Shown here: positions 12,288 to 19,916 of the stretch, in pieces
How the letters are laid out: every line of letters starts with the position of its first letter
How positions within the stretch are numbered: position 1 is the first letter of the stretch
NCBI GenBank assembly: GCA_003533825.1
Contig: DQCG01000716.1
Location: 5,526-25,843, forward strand
Source of the DNA: Phycisphaerales bacterium
GTDB lineage: Bacteria > Planctomycetota > Phycisphaerae > Sedimentisphaerales > Anaerobacaceae
Direction of reading: 5' to 3'
DNA: 20,318 nt
The notes under the pieces: model-generated
The model's database searches: none
What the model was told of the DNA's origin: nothing
The model's input: the letters and a program-made list of their open reading frames with translations, nothing else
Made by a program: the position numbers and the translations under genes

Positions 12288-14458
12288 ACGATAATGAAAG
12301 ACAATTTGAAGATTTCGTTAGTAAAATAAAGTTTGACGATACACCTGACTCTGACCACCGGGACAAACTCGAACAGGACCTCCTTGCTGCGATGGCAAAG
12401 CAAACTCGGCAAGAAAAAGATTTACGTTTGATAATTTGGAGAAGAATTATGAAAAGCCCAATCGTAAGACTTACCGCGGCAGCGGTCATTATTGTAGGTA
12501 TATTGGTTGGAATTGGCACTTTTAGTTGCACTACGGCATGGGCTCAAATAACCCGGGCAGTGAATGATGTTCAGAACATACACATCACGGAGACTGTTAC
12601 GCACGGAAACGCGGATGTTAGAGAATATCAATGGTGGATTAAAAAGCCGCGTTACTTAAAAGAAGAATATACTGACCGAGTGATTATTGATAATGGAATT
12701 GACAGGTTGGTTATCAACAAGGCCAAAAAGACAGCTCAACTATCTGACTCTTGGCTGCCCTACAGGCCTCTTGAAAAGCATTATATGTTTGGGACATTAG
12801 GATTTTTTCGTGAGAAAAAGCCGAGAGGCACGGAAATAACCAAAATAGCTGAGCAGAGCGATGAGATAGCTATTGTCTACGAAATTGAGAAGAAAGATTA
12901 TAAAGGCAAGGCCTGGATTGAGGCTAACACCATGCTTCCACTGCGCATAGTTGCCACTACCGCCGAAGAGCCAAAAGCCGACGAGCCGATTTCTTTGGAG
13001 TATACGTACAATTACGAGCCGATATCAATGGAGACTTTCTCCACAAGTATTCCGCCAGGTTATGACGAATTGCCGCGTAAGCAGCGGGAGGTGCTGTCAG
13101 GCAAGCTTATTAACAAGCGAGGTCAAGTGGTACCCGGAGCGACTGTTTATGCAGTAGACGGCGGGGCTAAATTTGCCGCGAGCTGCAAGACAGACCGGTG
13201 GGGTGAGTTTTCGTTCAAGCTGCCGCCGGATAATGTCGAGCCGCTATGGTTTCCCATATTTCTGCGCGCTTTCCAAGAAGACGACCCGAGCCGGGTGGCG
13301 TGGACTATCATTCGTGGGCCGAATGAGAAAAGAGAATCGGGCATAAAGGTTCCGGGCAATCCTGGACACCATAAAATTCTGGAAGGAAGAGGGTCGGTTC
13401 GATTCGCAGGGGCAACTGGAATAGTCTTAGAGACGCAGCCAGCAGGTAAGATAGTGGGGCAGGTTACGGATATTGATGGCAACGCAATATCTGATGCTGC
13501 TATTTCGGTCACATGCCACCCGGTAGACAAATTCGGCAATGAAGGTGATCATGGTTTAGAAATTGGCAATTTGGGTGGGCCGGGAAAATACGGGGCGGTT
13601 ACTACCCAAACCGATGGAGAAGGACGATATGAGTTTGATAACCTGCCAAGGTTCTGGGATAAAACTGTATTTATTGTGGGCACGGGTGCACAAGGATATG
13701 TTTATAGTAGCATAAGGTTCCGCAGCGAGGGGCCAATGAATTATAAAGAAGTTGATTTTCTGTTATATCCTGCAGGTTTAACGGTAAAGGGAGTGGTGAT
13801 GGACAATTACGGTGCTCCGCTGGCACAACGCGAGATATACGCGTTGGTAAATGGTAAGGATTACACGAAGTGCAAAACTAAGACGGATGAGAAGGGAGGT
13901 TTCAGGTTATTTGGTTGTCCCATATCACAGGATTTGCAGATCAAGGCAGATTTATCTCACAATCACTGGCCACCTCATGAAAGAAAAAGATATCTGTCAT
14001 ATAGATATTATCCGGATGTCGTTGTGGATATTGAGTATGAAGAGGGAAACACAGAATACGAGGTGGAAATGGTGGCGGAAAGGCCAGAATCTACAATAGA
14101 GGTCGAACTTAAGAACACAGCTGGTGAGCCGTTGCCGTATTTCCCGGTAGAAGTGCGAGGAGCGCCGGGCACTATTTCTTCGCAGTGGGAGGCAGACAAA
14201 AAACTCAAACAGAGAACAGACAAGAATGGCTATTGCAAGTTTACGGAGGTGCCTAAGGTAGAGGACTTACGACTTGTTATGTGGGGTAGCGGTGGTGTCT
14301 GGAATGAAACTCTAAGCGAAGAGCAGGTCGAGAAGATTAAAAAGAAGTATAAAAAATACAAGTGGACAGAAGTTCCCATAGAGTTGATTCCAGACCAGAA
14401 GGAATATAAGATTGAAGTGACAATACTCACAAATGAGGAATACGAACAGAAAAAGTAA
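12284..14458 (+). CDS. Membrane anti-sigma-like protein with carboxypeptidase-regulatory-like repeats
   Basis: 724 residues. Residues 1-50 are charged and cytoplasmic, residues about 59-80 form one membrane segment (SPIVRLTAAAVIIVGILVGI), and the rest is exterior. Residues about 90-265 resemble the LolA/MucB-like fold found in sigma regulators (ITRAVNDVQNIHITETV, then WWIKKPRYLKEEY). Beta-sandwich repeats of the carboxypeptidase regulatory-like type follow: LSGKLINKRGQVVPGATVYA (near 270), KIVGQVTDIDGNAISDAAIS (near 385), VKGVVMDNYGAPLAQREIYA (near 500) and VELKNTAGEPLPYFPVEVRG (near 605). It starts in an ATGA overlap with the sigma gene. No zinc-finger (ZAS) motif is seen at the N-terminus. 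Acting as anti-sigma is inferred from position and topology; the repeats could sense or bind an envelope ligand. Confidence 0.75.
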   Translation: MNDNERQFEDFVSKIKFDDTPDSDHRDKLEQDLLAAMAKQTRQEKDLRLIIWRRIMKSPIVRLTAAAVIIVGILVGIGTFSCTTAWAQITRAVNDVQNIHITETVTHGNADVREYQWWIKKPRYLKEEYTDRVIIDNGIDRLVINKAKKTAQLSDSWLPYRPLEKHYMFGTLGFFREKKPRGTEITKIAEQSDEIAIVYEIEKKDYKGKAWIEANTMLPLRIVATTAEEPKADEPISLEYTYNYEPISMETFSTSIPPGYDELPRKQREVLSGKLINKRGQVVPGATVYAVDGGAKFAASCKTDRWGEFSFKLPPDNVEPLWFPIFLRAFQEDDPSRVAWTIIRGPNEKRESGIKVPGNPGHHKILEGRGSVRFAGATGIVLETQPAGKIVGQVTDIDGNAISDAAISVTCHPVDKFGNEGDHGLEIGNLGGPGKYGAVTTQTDGEGRYEFDNLPRFWDKTVFIVGTGAQGYVYSSIRFRSEGPMNYKEVDFLLYPAGLTVKGVVMDNYGAPLAQREIYALVNGKDYTKCKTKTDEKGGFRLFGCPISQDLQIKADLSHNHWPPHERKRYLSYRYYPDVVVDIEYEEGNTEYEVEMVAERPESTIEVELKNTAGEPLPYFPVEVRGAPGTISSQWEADKKLKQRTDKNGYCKFTEVPKVEDLRLVMWGSGGVWNETLSEEQVEKIKKKYKKYKWTEVPIELIPDQKEYKIEVTILTNEEYEQKK

Positions 14459-14485
14459 GAAAGGTTGCACAATAAGAGCAAATAC

Positions 14486-14516
14486 AAGGCCGAGCTTTTC
14501 TGCTCGGCCTTTTTTT
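14486..14516 (+). terminator. Intrinsic terminator of the first ECF operon
   Basis: A perfect 10-bp stem, AAGGCCGAGC (14486-14495) with GCTCGGCCTT (14502-14511), has a 6-base loop and is followed by seven T residues (14510-14516). It is 27 bases after the stop of the anti-sigma-like gene. Confidence 0.9.
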
Positions 14517-14580
14517 ATGTCAAAAGTCTTAAAAATTGCAGGAGATGATTTTTTTTAGACTAAAACCAGAAAGCCGGTTG

Positions 14581-14620
14581 TATTATAAGTGATGAATGAT
14601 CATTCTTTAGTTGAACATGT
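14581..14620 (+). promoter_or_regulatory. Leader of the second ECF operon
   Basis: TATTATA (14581-14587), AGTGATGA (14588-14595), TAGTTG (14608-14613) and ACATGT (14615-14620) repeat the order seen before the first ECF gene, with 12 extra bases between the second and third blocks. No clear -35 was found. Confidence 0.4.
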
Positions 14621-14629
14621 GAGACGTCA

Positions 14630-15175
14630 ATGATAGAGGATAAGCTGCTTATCTGGAGATTCAAGTGTGGTAACAAAGCTGCTCTGGCACGTATCTATGA
14701 AAAGTACAAGACTGATCTGCTAAGAATAGCGTCCGGACTTTCGAATGATACAAGTCTCGCTGAGGATATTGTGCATGATGTTTTTGTCACATTCGCGCAA
14801 TGTTCGGACAAATTGAAGCTCGGCGGCAATCTCAAAGGCTATCTGGCAACGAGTGTTGTTAATCGCGTACGGAACGTGAACCGATCCGGAAGGCGACAAC
14901 AGGCAATCAGCACCGATGAGACAGAACATTTGATGCTGGATTCGGATGTGCCGGAGAGATGGATTATTCGCAGCGAGGAACTTTACCGGTTGAATAATGC
15001 TATGTCACAGCTTCCTTATCCTCAGCGAGAGATCATTATTATGCACTTGCAGGGTGGTATGAAGTTCAGAGCCATAGCAAAATCTCAAAACGTTTCAATC
15101 AACACTGTCCAGAGCCGGTACCGCTATGGACTTGATAAACTACGGTCATTGTTAAATGGCGAGGTGGAAAAATGA
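14630..15175 (+). CDS. ECF RNA polymerase sigma factor (second unit)
   Basis: 181 residues. Region 2: KCGNKAALARIYEKYKTDLLRIASGL, LAEDIVHDVFVTFAQ, NLKGYLATSVVNRVRN. Region 4: AMSQLPYPQREIIIMHLQGG, KFRAIAKSQNVSINTVQSRY. The start is the ATG at 14630; GTGAG 6 bases upstream is a weak ribosome site. It overlaps the next gene by ATGA, just as in the first unit. The two sigma factors are clearly diverged from each other, so this is a tandem arrangement of related modules rather than a recent duplication. Regulation is probably by the coupled membrane protein. Confidence 0.9.
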   Translation: MIEDKLLIWRFKCGNKAALARIYEKYKTDLLRIASGLSNDTSLAEDIVHDVFVTFAQCSDKLKLGGNLKGYLATSVVNRVRNVNRSGRRQQAISTDETEHLMLDSDVPERWIIRSEELYRLNNAMSQLPYPQREIIIMHLQGGMKFRAIAKSQNVSINTVQSRYRYGLDKLRSLLNGEVEK

Positions 15176-16080
15176 GACCGGCAGAAAATATGAAAAAGTT
15201 AATCAAGAATGTACCTATAAAAACTAACGCAGAGAGGGACAAGGAAGTTCTCGATGATGTCCTGAATGCGTTGGAAAAATCAGAAAAGGACTATTCGGCC
15301 GCTTCCCGGTCGAGGATATGGAGAATAATTATGAGAAACAGAATTACAAAACTTACCGCGGCAGTATTTGTTATTGCAGTATTTGTTGGCGTATACCAGC
15401 TTGGTGGTTCGCGGGCGGCCTTTGCCCGCACGACAAGAGTGGTGAGAACCACTCTGGCGGATCTACGAGAATTCGTCTCGAACTTGAGAGAACGCAAGCC
15501 GGAAAAATATATATATCAGTCTAACCTTCCGCCTGCCGAGCCTGCCAGGCCGAATCCTGATATTCAATACACGATTATCTCAGCGCGCGTACAAGAATTC
15601 TCCGCAGTTGGAGGGGATGATTTGCTGGATTTTCTGGAGACAGAAGGTATCGAATTGGAACCAGCCGCAGGCGACCCGGATGTGTCGTACGCCAGACTCG
15701 ATCCTGACAAAACCGAGCATTTCGCTGACTTTGCACGCGCCGGCGATGATCTCAAGCTCAGGTCAGGGCCCAGGTTAATACTGAAAGAGGGTCACGAGGG
15801 GACTGTTGGGAGCTTTGGCGCTGATGACCAGGATGCTGTTGCAATTGCGCTGGCAGCCACAGTTCTGGATGATGACGGACTTATTGAGTTGAGCTTCTCT
15901 TTCCTCCGCGGGCAGAGCGGCTTCGAAATGCCGAGCCTTGAAATAAATGCTGACGAGGCTGTTTTGTTACGGCTGGTCAGGACGGCAGAAACTGAGGATA
16001 ATTCGAATGAAGAAGATGCTCCCGACTCGGAAAATGTGATTTTTGTCCTCATCCGGATCGAAGTTATATCGCCGGACTAA
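15172..16080 (+). CDS. Membrane anti-sigma-like protein with secretin-like exterior segment
   Basis: 302 residues. Residues 1-55 are cytoplasmic and charged, about 58-76 form one membrane segment (ITKLTAAVFVIAVFVGVYQL), and the rest is exterior. The juxtamembrane RIWRIIMRNRITKLTAA matches IIWRRIMKSPIVRLTAA in the first unit. From about 190, DLKLRSGPRLILKEGHEGTV, then AIALAATVLDDDGLIELSFS, follows the pattern of the secretin core (PRVxTxxGxxAxxxVG ... DGxIxLxL), though no ring-forming family call is possible. No zinc finger is seen. It starts by ATGA overlap with the sigma gene, and a terminator follows. The anti-sigma role is inferred from position and topology. Confidence 0.7.
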   Translation: MRPAENMKKLIKNVPIKTNAERDKEVLDDVLNALEKSEKDYSAASRSRIWRIIMRNRITKLTAAVFVIAVFVGVYQLGGSRAAFARTTRVVRTTLADLREFVSNLRERKPEKYIYQSNLPPAEPARPNPDIQYTIISARVQEFSAVGGDDLLDFLETEGIELEPAAGDPDVSYARLDPDKTEHFADFARAGDDLKLRSGPRLILKEGHEGTVGSFGADDQDAVAIALAATVLDDDGLIELSFSFLRGQSGFEMPSLEINADEAVLLRLVRTAETEDNSNEEDAPDSENVIFVLIRIEVISPD

Positions 16081-16127
16081 AGGTGGATGAGTGATTCCCA
16101 TCGGCACTAACTTCACATAAACATTCT

Positions 16128-16156
16128 AAGGCCGGGCCAATTTGGCTCGGCTTTTT
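16128..16156 (+). terminator. Intrinsic terminator of the second ECF operon
   Basis: GCCGGGCCA (16131-16139) pairs with TGGCTCGGC (16143-16151) with one G-T pair and a 3-base loop, followed by five T residues. AAG at 16128-16130 can extend the stem. Confidence 0.85.
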
Positions 16157-16179
16157 GTATGGACATCGAAAGCAGAATC

Positions 16180-16239
16180 GCCTTTAAGGCCCGCTTTATT
16201 AGATATAGCGGAAAAAACCGATTTTGGTTAGGCCAAAAT
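16180..16239. other. Cluster of small inverted repeats before the methyltransferase gene
   Basis: There are three in a row: GCCTT-T-AAGGC (16180-16190), CCGCT/AGCGG (16191-16195 and 16207-16211) and ATTTTGG-TTAGG-CCAAAAT (16221-16239, perfect 7-bp arms). They could be operators or folded leader RNA. No convincing promoter was located in this gap. Confidence 0.35.
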
Positions 16240-16302
16240 TGTCATTCAAGCCGTCATATTATTGGTGATTGTTACTTTCGAGACTTGTAGGACAGTTCGG
16301 GC

Positions 16303-17301
16303 ATGCTGGAAGATCGCTTCAAACTGGAAACGGAAAGCCTTAAAAAATCTTGGATGCGGTATGATCAGGATACGCTGCGGAATTATCTTGTTCAGGATGT
16401 GGAAGATCCACGCATGAATGTGCAAAGTATCCTGACGCGGCACTTTCTCATCCGTCAGCTATTTGGCGAGCGATTCGATGTTCTCATGGAACAGGAGCTG
16501 CGGTTCGGTCTTGTGATGAACTGGCTGCTTGACCTCCAAAAGAAATTAGTCAGGGCCAATCAGTTACATGCTGTGCTTGGAGCTTTGCTGGCCGGGGAAA
16601 ATGAGGCCGAGGGGCTGGAAATTCCGCCGTATATACGGGAGACCTTTGCCTCGCTATTTTTGCCAAACTATATGTGCGATTTGCTTAGCTGGGCGCCGGT
16701 TGAGACGACTGATGTGCCGATTCCTGAATATCTGATGTCAACCTTTCAAGTGATTTGGCGTGAGGTTTTGGCCGGTGAACAATCTCAGCGTATATCCGTG
16801 CTGGAGCCGGCGTGCGGTTCGGCCAACGACTACCGGTTCATCGAGGCCTCCGGCATCGCACGGCTGATTAATTACACAGGATTCGATCTGTGCGAGAAGA
16901 ACATCCGAAATGCGAAACAGATGTACCCGGATGCGTGCTTCAAGGTGGGCAATGTGTTTGAGATTGAAGACGGAGACGGAGCGTTCGATTATTGTTTCGT
17001 ACACGATTTATTCGAGCATCTGTCAATCGAGGCGATGGAAGCTGCAATAGCAGAGATATGCCGCGTTACACGGCGGGGTATTTGTGCCGGATTCTTCAAT
17101 ATGTACGATGGCGAGCGGCATATCGTCAGGAAAGCTGGCAGCTATCACTGGAACAACCTGAGTATGGTTGAGACCAGGGAAATTTTCAAGCGCTATGCTT
17201 CTTCGGTTCAGGTCATTCACATCGATATATTTCTACGTTCGAATTTCCGCTACGGCGACACCCATAACAAGGGGGCATATACACTGATTGTAAGCAAGTA
17301 A
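16303..17301 (+). CDS. Class I SAM-dependent methyltransferase
   Basis: 332 residues. The C-terminal half holds the Rossmann methyltransferase core: motif I VLEPACGSANDYRF (166-179), TGFDLCEKNIRNAK with the acidic Asp195 that usually contacts the SAM ribose, and FDYCFVHDLFEHLS as motif IV. The N-terminal 160 residues are helical, without a recognised domain; they include LRFGLVMNWLLDLQKK. The substrate is unknown; the overall layout resembles methyltransferases of surface-glycan loci but this is not decisive. AGGACAG about 9 bases upstream supports the ATG at 16303. It is a monocistronic unit after the second ECF terminator. Confidence 0.8.
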   Translation: MLEDRFKLETESLKKSWMRYDQDTLRNYLVQDVEDPRMNVQSILTRHFLIRQLFGERFDVLMEQELRFGLVMNWLLDLQKKLVRANQLHAVLGALLAGENEAEGLEIPPYIRETFASLFLPNYMCDLLSWAPVETTDVPIPEYLMSTFQVIWREVLAGEQSQRISVLEPACGSANDYRFIEASGIARLINYTGFDLCEKNIRNAKQMYPDACFKVGNVFEIEDGDGAFDYCFVHDLFEHLSIEAMEAAIAEICRVTRRGICAGFFNMYDGERHIVRKAGSYHWNNLSMVETREIFKRYASSVQVIHIDIFLRSNFRYGDTHNKGAYTLIVSK

Positions 17302-17365
17302 CTATTGTATTCGGCGTTGATTACACCTCATTAGTCGATTGAAATAAGCCTGTGGGATTTTGCGG

Positions 17366-17394
17366 TTGAAAGCGAATCTGTTTGCTGGTAGAAT
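17366..17394 (+). promoter_or_regulatory. Sigma70-type promoter of the M16 peptidase pair
   Basis: TTGAAA (17366-17371), 17 bases, TAGAAT (17389-17394). The predicted start near 17401 leaves a leader of about 30 bases to the ATG at 17431. Confidence 0.6.
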
Positions 17395-17430
17395 CCTTCC
17401 TACTTTTTGGAATCTCCATGGAGCTTATAA

Positions 17431-18663
17431 ATGGCAGAAAAGTTTGATAGACACATATTAAAGAACGGGATGGTCCTTCTCGGCGAGCCGATGGAAGCGG
17501 TCGAGTCGGTGGCTTTCGGTTTTATGCTGCCGAGCGGTGCGGCACGGCTTCCCAAGGGTTGCTGCGGGGCTTCAAATGTGATTGCCGACTGGATTTTCAG
17601 AGGGGCCGGCGATAAAAACAGCAGGCAGCTAAGCGATGCAATAGATGGGCTGGGGCTGGTTCGCGGCCGGTCGGTCGGCAGCTCTCATATCGCCATCGGC
17701 GCGGCTTTGGAGGCCGGAAACCTCGAACAGGCATTAGGTTTATATGCGGATATTATACTCAAACCCAGCCTGAAGGACGAACAATTTGAATTAGCAAGGC
17801 AACTGGCGATTGAGGAAGTGCTCTCTTTGGACGACGACCCGCGCCACAAGGTGATGCTCAAGCTTCGAGAACAATTCTATCCGGATCCTTTGGGACGCAG
17901 CACGGTCGGAGATATCGCGGAATTGAAAGCTTTAACGGCTCAGAAATCAGGACAGATAATCAAAGAGAAATTCGATCTTTCGCAGACAATTTTTTCCGTC
18001 GCCGGCAAATACAATTTCGACGCCGTTTGTCAACAGATAGAAAGACTGTTCGAATCCGAACAGCAAAAGAACACTGAATCCGCAGATTTGGGTGCGAGGA
18101 AGGGAAAATATACACATATCGATAATGAAGGTGCACAGGTGCACATCGGCCTGATGACCAAAACAGTCAAGCCGACCGACGAGGATTACTACGATGCGAG
18201 AGTCGCGGTATCGGTTCTTTCCGGCGGGATGAGCGCCAGATTATTCACAGAGGTCAGAGAAAAGCGTGGTCTGTGTTACGCAATAGGAGCAAGATATCAC
18301 GGTCTGAAGGAAGCGGCCGGAGTCATGTGCTACGCGGGCACGACGCCGGATAAGGCCCAGGAAACGCTCGATTGCATTGTCGGTGAATTCAGCCGGCTCG
18401 GCGAAGGAATCAGTGAAGAAGAAATCGCCAGGGCAAAAGTGGGACTGAAAAGCGCGCTGATTTTGCAGAGCGAATCATCGAGCAGCAGGGCCGGCGCCAT
18501 AGCAAGCGATTACTATATATTAGGCAGAGTTCGCAGCCTGGACGAAATTAAAGATAAAATCGAGCAGACTACGGTTGATTCGATCCTGGCGTTTTTGCGG
18601 AACAGTCCGTTCAGAGACTTTACGGTTGTGACAATAGGCCCGAAGCAAGTAAAAGTACAGTAG
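17431..18663 (+). CDS. M16 peptidase-family subunit without zinc site
   Basis: 410 residues with the two homologous halves of an M16 subunit. The inverted zinc motif HxxEH is replaced: GASNVIADWIFRGA stands where its partner has GVSHFLEHMLFKGT, so the ligands are Asn49, Ala52 and Asp53. The second half keeps the RLFTEVREKRGLCYAIGARY block (about 269-288), the R/Y pair that binds substrate in M16B heterodimers. It should therefore be the non-catalytic partner of the downstream subunit, as alpha-MPP is to beta-MPP. No signal peptide. The stop and the next start are 8 bases apart. Confidence 0.9.
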   Translation: MAEKFDRHILKNGMVLLGEPMEAVESVAFGFMLPSGAARLPKGCCGASNVIADWIFRGAGDKNSRQLSDAIDGLGLVRGRSVGSSHIAIGAALEAGNLEQALGLYADIILKPSLKDEQFELARQLAIEEVLSLDDDPRHKVMLKLREQFYPDPLGRSTVGDIAELKALTAQKSGQIIKEKFDLSQTIFSVAGKYNFDAVCQQIERLFESEQQKNTESADLGARKGKYTHIDNEGAQVHIGLMTKTVKPTDEDYYDARVAVSVLSGGMSARLFTEVREKRGLCYAIGARYHGLKEAAGVMCYAGTTPDKAQETLDCIVGEFSRLGEGISEEEIARAKVGLKSALILQSESSSSRAGAIASDYYILGRVRSLDEIKDKIEQTTVDSILAFLRNSPFRDFTVVTIGPKQVKVQ

Positions 18664-18671
18664 GAAGATGC

Positions 18672-19898
18672 ATGGAATTTAAGAGCGAGAAATTAGAAAA
18701 CGGCTTAGTCATTATTGGCGAGCTTAACAAATCGGCAAAATCGGCGGCGGTCGGTTTTTTTGTCAGGACCGGCTCACGTGATGAGACCGGGAATATAAAC
18801 GGCGTCTCACATTTCCTGGAACACATGCTGTTCAAAGGCACGGATAAGCTCAGCGCGCTTGAAGTTAACGAGGCGTTCGACAGGACAGGTGCGCAATTCA
18901 ACGCCTTTACAAGCGAGGAAAATACGGTTTATTATGCGGCGGTCCTTCCGGAATATCTGGCCGAGGTGACGGAACTGTGGACGCAGTTGATGAGGCCGGC
19001 TCTTAGGGACAAAGATTTCAATCTTGAGAAGAATGTCATCAAAGAAGAAATTGCAATGTATAAGGACCTGCCGAGCTTCGATGTGATGGATCGGTGCAGA
19101 ACTCTGCATTTCGATGGGCATCCCTGCGGCTACAGTGTGCTCGGCAGTGAAGAAAGTATCGACAATTTAACCGCCGAGCAGATGCGGGGCTATTTCGCGA
19201 GACGCTATGCGCCGAATAATATCGTCCTTGCCTGTGCGGGCGATTTCGAATGGGACCGGATCCGCCGCCTGGCTGCAAGTTCCTGCAGTTCCTGGCAGAA
19301 GCAGACCGTCGAACGGGAACTCGGTCACAGCGAGGGTAGCAGGAAGAAGCAGAGGCTTGAAAAGGCGAATCTTGCCCGTGAGCATATATGCCTGATGAGT
19401 GCGGGCGTGTCGGCTCAGGATCCGAGGAGATTTGCCGCTTCGCTTTTGGGCACGATTATCGGAGATGACGTCGGATCGCGGTTTTTCTGGGAGATTGTGG
19501 ACAAGGCGCTGGCGGAAGCTGCGTCAATGCAGTTTGGAGCGATGGACGGCACGGGCGCGTTTTGCAGTTATATCCGCTGCAGCAGTGAAAATGTCGCGAA
19601 AGTACTCGATATTGTTAGGAATATTTTTAGCGATTTATCAAAGAGCGGAATTACCAAAGACGAATTAACGAAGGCAAAAAACAAAATATTGAGTGCTTTG
19701 GTGATCAAAAATGAACTGCCGATGGGCCGACTGGTTGATCTTGGTTTTAACTGGACGTATTTGCAGGAGTATAGGGCTATCGAGGATGACGTCAATGCGA
19801 TTAAATCTGTTACTGTCGATGATGTTTATTCGTTGATAGAGCAATTCAGGCCGGGAGATTTTACACAACTTTCTTTGGGGCCTGTGAGAAATAGTTGA
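18672..19898 (+). CDS. M16 zinc peptidase, catalytic subunit
   Basis: 408 residues. HFLEH at 47-51 is the inverted zinc motif with Glu50 as base; the third ligand is expected at Glu125/Glu126 in NVIKEEIAMY, about 75 residues on. ENTVYYAAVLPE follows as usual. The second half is degenerate: the R/Y block reads GSRFFWEIVDKALAEAAS, and the RG-x-x-Y core is lost. It thus complements the upstream subunit, which has the reverse pattern. A GGAAG ribosome site overlaps the upstream stop. The product is probably cytoplasmic or membrane-associated, degrading peptides; the physiological substrate is unknown. Confidence 0.92.
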   Translation: MEFKSEKLENGLVIIGELNKSAKSAAVGFFVRTGSRDETGNINGVSHFLEHMLFKGTDKLSALEVNEAFDRTGAQFNAFTSEENTVYYAAVLPEYLAEVTELWTQLMRPALRDKDFNLEKNVIKEEIAMYKDLPSFDVMDRCRTLHFDGHPCGYSVLGSEESIDNLTAEQMRGYFARRYAPNNIVLACAGDFEWDRIRRLAASSCSSWQKQTVERELGHSEGSRKKQRLEKANLAREHICLMSAGVSAQDPRRFAASLLGTIIGDDVGSRFFWEIVDKALAEAASMQFGAMDGTGAFCSYIRCSSENVAKVLDIVRNIFSDLSKSGITKDELTKAKNKILSALVIKNELPMGRLVDLGFNWTYLQEYRAIEDDVNAIKSVTVDDVYSLIEQFRPGDFTQLSLGPVRNS

Positions 19899-19916
19899 CA
19901 ATAAGGAGGCAAAGAA

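Noticed and set aside
16239..16262. Promoter TTGTCA with CATATT or TATTAT before the methyltransferase gene
   Set aside because: The spacing is only 10-12 bases, too short for a sigma70 promoter.
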